Notes under the pieces: model-generated
The model's database searches: none
What the model was told of the DNA's origin: nothing
Seen by the model: only the letters and a program-made list of their open reading frames with translations
Part shown: piece after piece, positions 13,289-16,416 of the stretch
How the letters are laid out: the number at the start of each line of letters is the position of its first letter
Position numbering within the stretch: position 1 is the first letter of the stretch
Position numbers and translations under genes: made by a program
Source of the DNA: an uncultured Clostridia bacterium
GTDB lineage: Bacteria > Bacillota > Clostridia > TANB77 > CAG-508
DNA length: 16,416 nt
Direction: 5' to 3'
NCBI GenBank assembly: GCA_934183045.1
Contig: CAKPRW010000027.1
Location: 1 to 16,416 of the forward strand

Positions 13289-14056
13289 TTATTCACATTT
13301 AAAATATGATTCTGTTCCGTTATATGAATCTCCTAATTTTACTAAATAGTCTGTACATCCTTCTGGTAATGTAACTATAAATTGACAATCATATATACCT
13401 GGTTCTTTAGCATAGTCACTACCTGTAATATCTTTTGTAGTTACTATGTATGAGATGTCATTATATTTTACACCTCCACCATTTAATCCACCTACACCTG
13501 AATTTACATATTTTGAAGTACCTATAGTACCTTCATCAAATGTAAGTTTTGATAAATCTACTTGATAATCTACAACTGCCCATTCTGTGTATGCTTTTGG
13601 ATCTTCATATTTGTATAATCTTTGGTTATCAAACCAATTTTTAACTATTTCAGTTGCTTCTTCTCCTCTTGTAATTTTTGTTACTCTTACTGGTACATCT
13701 TCATATTCTTTATCTTCATATTCTTTTGAAAGATTTTTAGAAACACGTTTAGATACTAATCCCCATTCTCCTAATTTTAATGGTTCTTCTCTAGATGCTG
13801 CTTTTGCTCCTTCTGAAGATTTGTCATCTTTAACTTCTTTAGTTGTACTTTTTTCTTCTGATGAAGTATTATCGTTTTTCTCCTCTATTAAATTTTCACT
13901 TTGTTCTGCTACTTCAGCATTAGCTTTTTTACTTTTCAAACTGTTAAACATAAAAAATGTTCCTGTTCCTCCCACAACAATAACTAACGCTAAAACTACT
14001 ATAACTATTATTAACGCAGTATTAGTGTTGCTTTTTTTCTTGTTTTCTTCTTCCAT
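13289..14056 (-). CDS. Membrane-anchored extracellular protein with a possible DUF4352-like domain
   Basis: This 255-residue protein has a short charged N-terminus, one membrane helix (13-37) and a low-complexity Glu/Lys/Ser linker (46-91). A folded extracellular domain follows (about 93-255). That domain begins LKLGEWGLVSKRVSK and contains VPVRVTKITRG, EWAVVDYQVDLS and PGIYDCQFIVTLPEG. This pattern of strands resembles the immunoglobulin-like DUF4352 domains of Gram-positive surface proteins, but it is a loose resemblance. Three cysteines (224, 234, 254) lie near the C-terminus. GGGGGA precedes the ATG. It has its own promoter and terminator, so it seems to be a single-gene unit. Function is unknown; a surface or envelope role is inferred from topology only. 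Confidence 0.75.
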   Translation of the reverse strand: MEEENKKKSNTNTALIIVIVVLALVIVVGGTGTFFMFNSLKSKKANAEVAEQSENLIEEKNDNTSSEEKSTTKEVKDDKSSEGAKAASREEPLKLGEWGLVSKRVSKNLSKEYEDKEYEDVPVRVTKITRGEEATEIVKNWFDNQRLYKYEDPKAYTEWAVVDYQVDLSKLTFDEGTIGTSKYVNSGVGGLNGGGVKYNDISYIVTTKDITGSDYAKEPGIYDCQFIVTLPEGCTDYLVKLGDSYNGTESYFKCE

Positions 14057-14089
14057 TATGGATATCCCCCTTTATTTATTTTCTATTAG

Positions 14090-14118
14090 ATTAAAACATA
14101 TTTTACGATAAATGTAAA
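14090..14118 (-). promoter_or_regulatory. Candidate sigma-A promoter of the membrane-anchored gene
   Basis: On the minus strand TTTACA (14113-14118) lies 17 nt before TTTAAT (14090-14095), which is preceded by TGT as in an extended -10. The leader is about 25-30 nt. Confidence 0.55.
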
Positions 14119-14167
14119 GTAAAATATAAGCCAATTGTTTATATGATCTTCACATAATATTTGTATT

Positions 14168-14560
14168 TTAGTCATGTTCTTTATCTAGCTTGTCTTTTTC
14201 TTGTTGTATTTGTCTATCAATAATGGCTTGTTGTGGATTTGTCTTTTCACCACTAAGCAAATATTTTCTCACATGAATTTTTTGTTCTTCTGTTAGTTTT
14301 CTGCCTATTTCATTTTGTATTTGATCAATTGCTTTTGCAGCTTGTTTAACAGCTATAGCAACTTGTGCCTCAATTGATTCTTTTTTATTTATTTCTAATA
14401 TTTCTTGTATCTTCGCTTGAACCACAGCTTTATCTTTTTCTTTAAATCTATCATTTATATTGTTTTGTGTAGATTGCTTTGTTACTTCATTTAACAATTC
14501 TTTTTGTTCATCGCTTAAGACAACTCCTCCATTTTCACGTCTTTCTCTTATATCTCCCAT
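14168..14560 (-). CDS. Small charged helical protein of unknown function, co-transcribed with mutS
   Basis: I do not recognise this 130-residue protein. It is soluble, rich in Gln, Lys, Glu and Ile, and looks mostly helical. A central stretch (about 45-85, including VQAKIQEILEINKK and VKQAAKAIDQIQNEI) could form a coiled coil, followed by GRKLTEEQKIHVRKYLLSG. The start follows the mutS stop by 12 nt with AAAGGG before the ATG at 14560, so the two genes are very probably on one message. This is the place where mutL often stands in Firmicutes, but there is no MutL similarity. A link to repair is only suggested by the neighbourhood. Confidence 0.7.
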   Translation of the reverse strand: MGDIRERRENGGVVLSDEQKELLNEVTKQSTQNNINDRFKEKDKAVVQAKIQEILEINKKESIEAQVAIAVKQAAKAIDQIQNEIGRKLTEEQKIHVRKYLLSGEKTNPQQAIIDRQIQQEKDKLDKEHD

Positions 14561-14572
14561 ATCTTACCCTTT

Positions 14573-16416
14573 CTATTTCAATTTTTCTTTTATTTTAACT
14601 AATGTATTCAATGCGTCGATTGGTGTTAATTCATTTAGGTTTATTTTATCAACTTCATGTGCAATCTCCGCTAATTTATAATTATACATATCAAATTGTC
14701 CTTCAACTTGTTTTGGGTTTTGTTTTTCTTGTTTCTTTCCTGTTAAAATATTTTTTCTTTCTAGAGAACGTAATATTTCGTTTGCCTTTTCTGTAACTGC
14801 TTTAGGAACTCCGGCTAGCCTTGCTACATGAATACCATAGCTTTCGTCTGTTCCTCCACTTACAATCTTTCTAAGGAAAATTATATCTTCACCTTTTTCC
14901 TTTACCGCAATAGAATAGTTTTTTATTCCTTCTAATTTTTCTTCTAATTCTGTTAGTTCATGATAATGTGTTGCAAATAATGTTTTAGCTCCACATTTAT
15001 TCTTATCTGCAATATATTCTGCAACAGCCCAAGCAATTGATAATCCATCATATGTAGAGGTTCCCCTACCAATTTCATCTAGTATGACTAAGCTATTTGA
15101 TGTTGCTTCATTTAAGATTGTTGCCACTTCCATCATTTCTACCATAAAAGTACTTTGCCCCATACTTAAATCATCTGATGCACCAACTCTTGTAAAGATT
15201 TTATCTACAACACCAATTTTAGCAGATTCAGCTGGCACAAAACTTCCAACTTGTGCCATTAGAGTTATTAATGCTACTTGTCTCATATATGTTGATTTAC
15301 CAGCCATATTAGGTCCTGTAATTATAGATAATCTATTTTCTTCTTTATCCAAATATGTATCATTTTCTACAAATGTTCCTGCTCCTAACATTTTTTCTAT
15401 TACTGGGTGTCTACCATTTTTTATATCTATTACTCCTAAATCATTTACCTCTGGCATGCAATACCCCATATCTTCGGCAACAGTCGCAAAAGATGTTAAT
15501 ACATCTAAAGTAGATACTATTTCACTTGTTTTTTGTAATCTAACAATATTTTTAGAAATTTCTTCTCTTATCTTAGTAAAAGCATTATATTCTAGAACTA
15601 CAACTTTTTCTTCAGCTCCTAATATCTGATTTTCTAGATTTTTTAATTCCTCAGTAATATATCTTTCAGCATTTGTTAATGTTTGTTTTCTTATATATCT
15701 TTCTGGTACTTGATCTAAGTTTGATTTAGTAACCTCTAAGAAATATCCAAACACTTTATTAAAACCTATTTTTAAATTTTTTATACCAGTTTTCTCTTTT
15801 TCGTCAGCCTCTAATTGAATTAACCAATTCTTTCCTTCAGTTTGTGCGGTTTTTAATTCATCTATTTCTTTATCATATCCTAATTTGATAATCCCTCCTT
15901 CTTTTACTGTCATTGGTGGATCATCTACAATTGAAGATTCTATAAGTTCATATATATCTTGTAACTCATCTAGATTTTCGTAAAGTTCATTTAAGAAATT
16001 ACCTTTACATTCTTTTAGACATCTTTTTACATCTGGCAATTTTAATAATGAATTTTTTAATGTTACCATATCTCTTGCGTTTGCGTTTCCATATGCCATC
16101 TTCCCAACTAGACGTTCAATGTCATAAACCTTTTTTAAATTCTCTATAATGTCTCCTCTTAACATTATATTATCTTTTAATTCTTTTACCGCTTCTAATC
16201 TCTTATTTATCTCTTTAACATCAATTAGCGGATCACTTAGCCATCTTCTAAGCAATCTTCCTCCCATAGATGTTGATGTTTTATCTAATACCCAAAGCAA
16301 TGTTCCTTTTTTTGATTTATCTCTCATTTTTTCTGTTATTTCTAAATTTCTTCTCGCATTAATATCTAATGACATATATCTAGAAATTTGATACAATACA
16401 ATTTTATTTATGTGAT
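14573..16416 (-). CDS. mutS: DNA mismatch repair protein MutS, partial, N-terminus off the right edge
   Basis: MutS binds mismatches and small loops and, with ATP, recruits MutL for repair. The frame is open to the right edge, reading HINKIVLYQISRYMSLDINA, a classic MutS core segment, so the apparent start at a TTG (16394-16396) is not the real one. About 613 residues are present: the lever and clamp domains, then the ATPase with Walker A GPNMAGKST (near 15290-15316), STFMVEMMEVA, Walker B LVILDEIGRGTSTYDG, and the switch histidine segment FATHYHELTEL. The C-terminus has the dimerising helices EKANEILRSLERKNI and ends in a helix-turn-helix-like tail. The mismatch-binding domain I with its Phe-x-Glu motif and the connector domain lie outside the window. 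It is probably transcribed with the small gene that follows. Confidence 0.98.
   Translation of the reverse strand, partial: HINKIVLYQISRYMSLDINARRNLEITEKMRDKSKKGTLLWVLDKTSTSMGGRLLRRWLSDPLIDVKEINKRLEAVKELKDNIMLRGDIIENLKKVYDIERLVGKMAYGNANARDMVTLKNSLLKLPDVKRCLKECKGNFLNELYENLDELQDIYELIESSIVDDPPMTVKEGGIIKLGYDKEIDELKTAQTEGKNWLIQLEADEKEKTGIKNLKIGFNKVFGYFLEVTKSNLDQVPERYIRKQTLTNAERYITEELKNLENQILGAEEKVVVLEYNAFTKIREEISKNIVRLQKTSEIVSTLDVLTSFATVAEDMGYCMPEVNDLGVIDIKNGRHPVIEKMLGAGTFVENDTYLDKEENRLSIITGPNMAGKSTYMRQVALITLMAQVGSFVPAESAKIGVVDKIFTRVGASDDLSMGQSTFMVEMMEVATILNEATSNSLVILDEIGRGTSTYDGLSIAWAVAEYIADKNKCGAKTLFATHYHELTELEEKLEGIKNYSIAVKEKGEDIIFLRKIVSGGTDESYGIHVARLAGVPKAVTEKANEILRSLERKNILTGKKQEKQNPKQVEGQFDMYNYKLAEIAHEVDKINLNELTPIDALNTLVKIKEKLK

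Noticed and set aside
13587..14111. A 174-codon plus-strand open frame
   Set aside because: It lies opposite the membrane-anchored gene, lacks a ribosome site, and has a Ser/Leu/Phe composition typical of antisense frames in AT-rich DNA.
15084..15629. A 181-codon plus-strand open frame
   Set aside because: It is antisense to the conserved MutS ATPase region and has no supporting signals.

Overview
The window is strongly AT-rich and codes almost entirely on the minus strand. Genes start from strong AGGAGG-type ribosome binding sites. It carries forespore regulators (spoIIAA, spoIIAB, sigF), engulfment genes (spoIID, spoIIQ) and ordinary Firmicutes housekeeping genes. This points to an endospore-forming low-GC Firmicute of the class Clostridia, probably an anaerobe. 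I see no phage, insertion sequence, CRISPR array, rRNA or tRNA, and the base composition looks uniform.

Layout from left to right. (1) The 5' part of der (ribosome-assembly GTPase, minus strand, running off the left edge) is divergent from a two-gene plus-strand unit. That unit encodes a membrane-anchored extracellular protein and a secreted putative beta-propeller, both of unknown function. It ends in a terminator shared with the converging gene pyk (pyruvate kinase). (2) A sporulation block on the minus strand reads spoIIAA-spoIIAB-sigF-spoIID-spoIIQ. It starts at a sigma-A-like promoter with Spo0A-box sequences upstream, and spoIIQ has a good candidate sigma-F promoter of its own. sigF as written needs a +1 frameshift near codon 14. 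(3) A TetR regulator and a DUF308/HdeD-like membrane protein each have their own promoter. (4) rpmF (ribosomal protein L32) has a perfect-consensus promoter and lies downstream of a DUF5662-like His-rich protein. (5) asnB, glutamine-dependent asparagine synthetase, lies on the plus strand and ends in a 12-bp perfect terminator hairpin. (6) A TsaC/YrdC-type threonylcarbamoyl-AMP synthase is followed to the right by three small genes of unknown function and by mutS, which runs off the right edge without its N-terminal mismatch-binding domains. mutL does not follow mutS here.

How the genes fit together. SpoIIAA, SpoIIAB and sigma-F form the partner-switch that turns on forespore transcription. 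SpoIID (peptidoglycan remodelling during engulfment) and SpoIIQ (forespore side of the feeding channel) act in the next step, so the block places the engulfment machinery directly behind its regulator. The candidate Spo0A boxes lie at nearly the same distance upstream of the spoIIA and pyk promoters, which suggests that pyruvate kinase may also respond to the sporulation master regulator. The most useful points to check are the sigF frameshift, the two Spo0A-box promoters, the spoIIQ sigma-F promoter and the two unknown-gene clusters.
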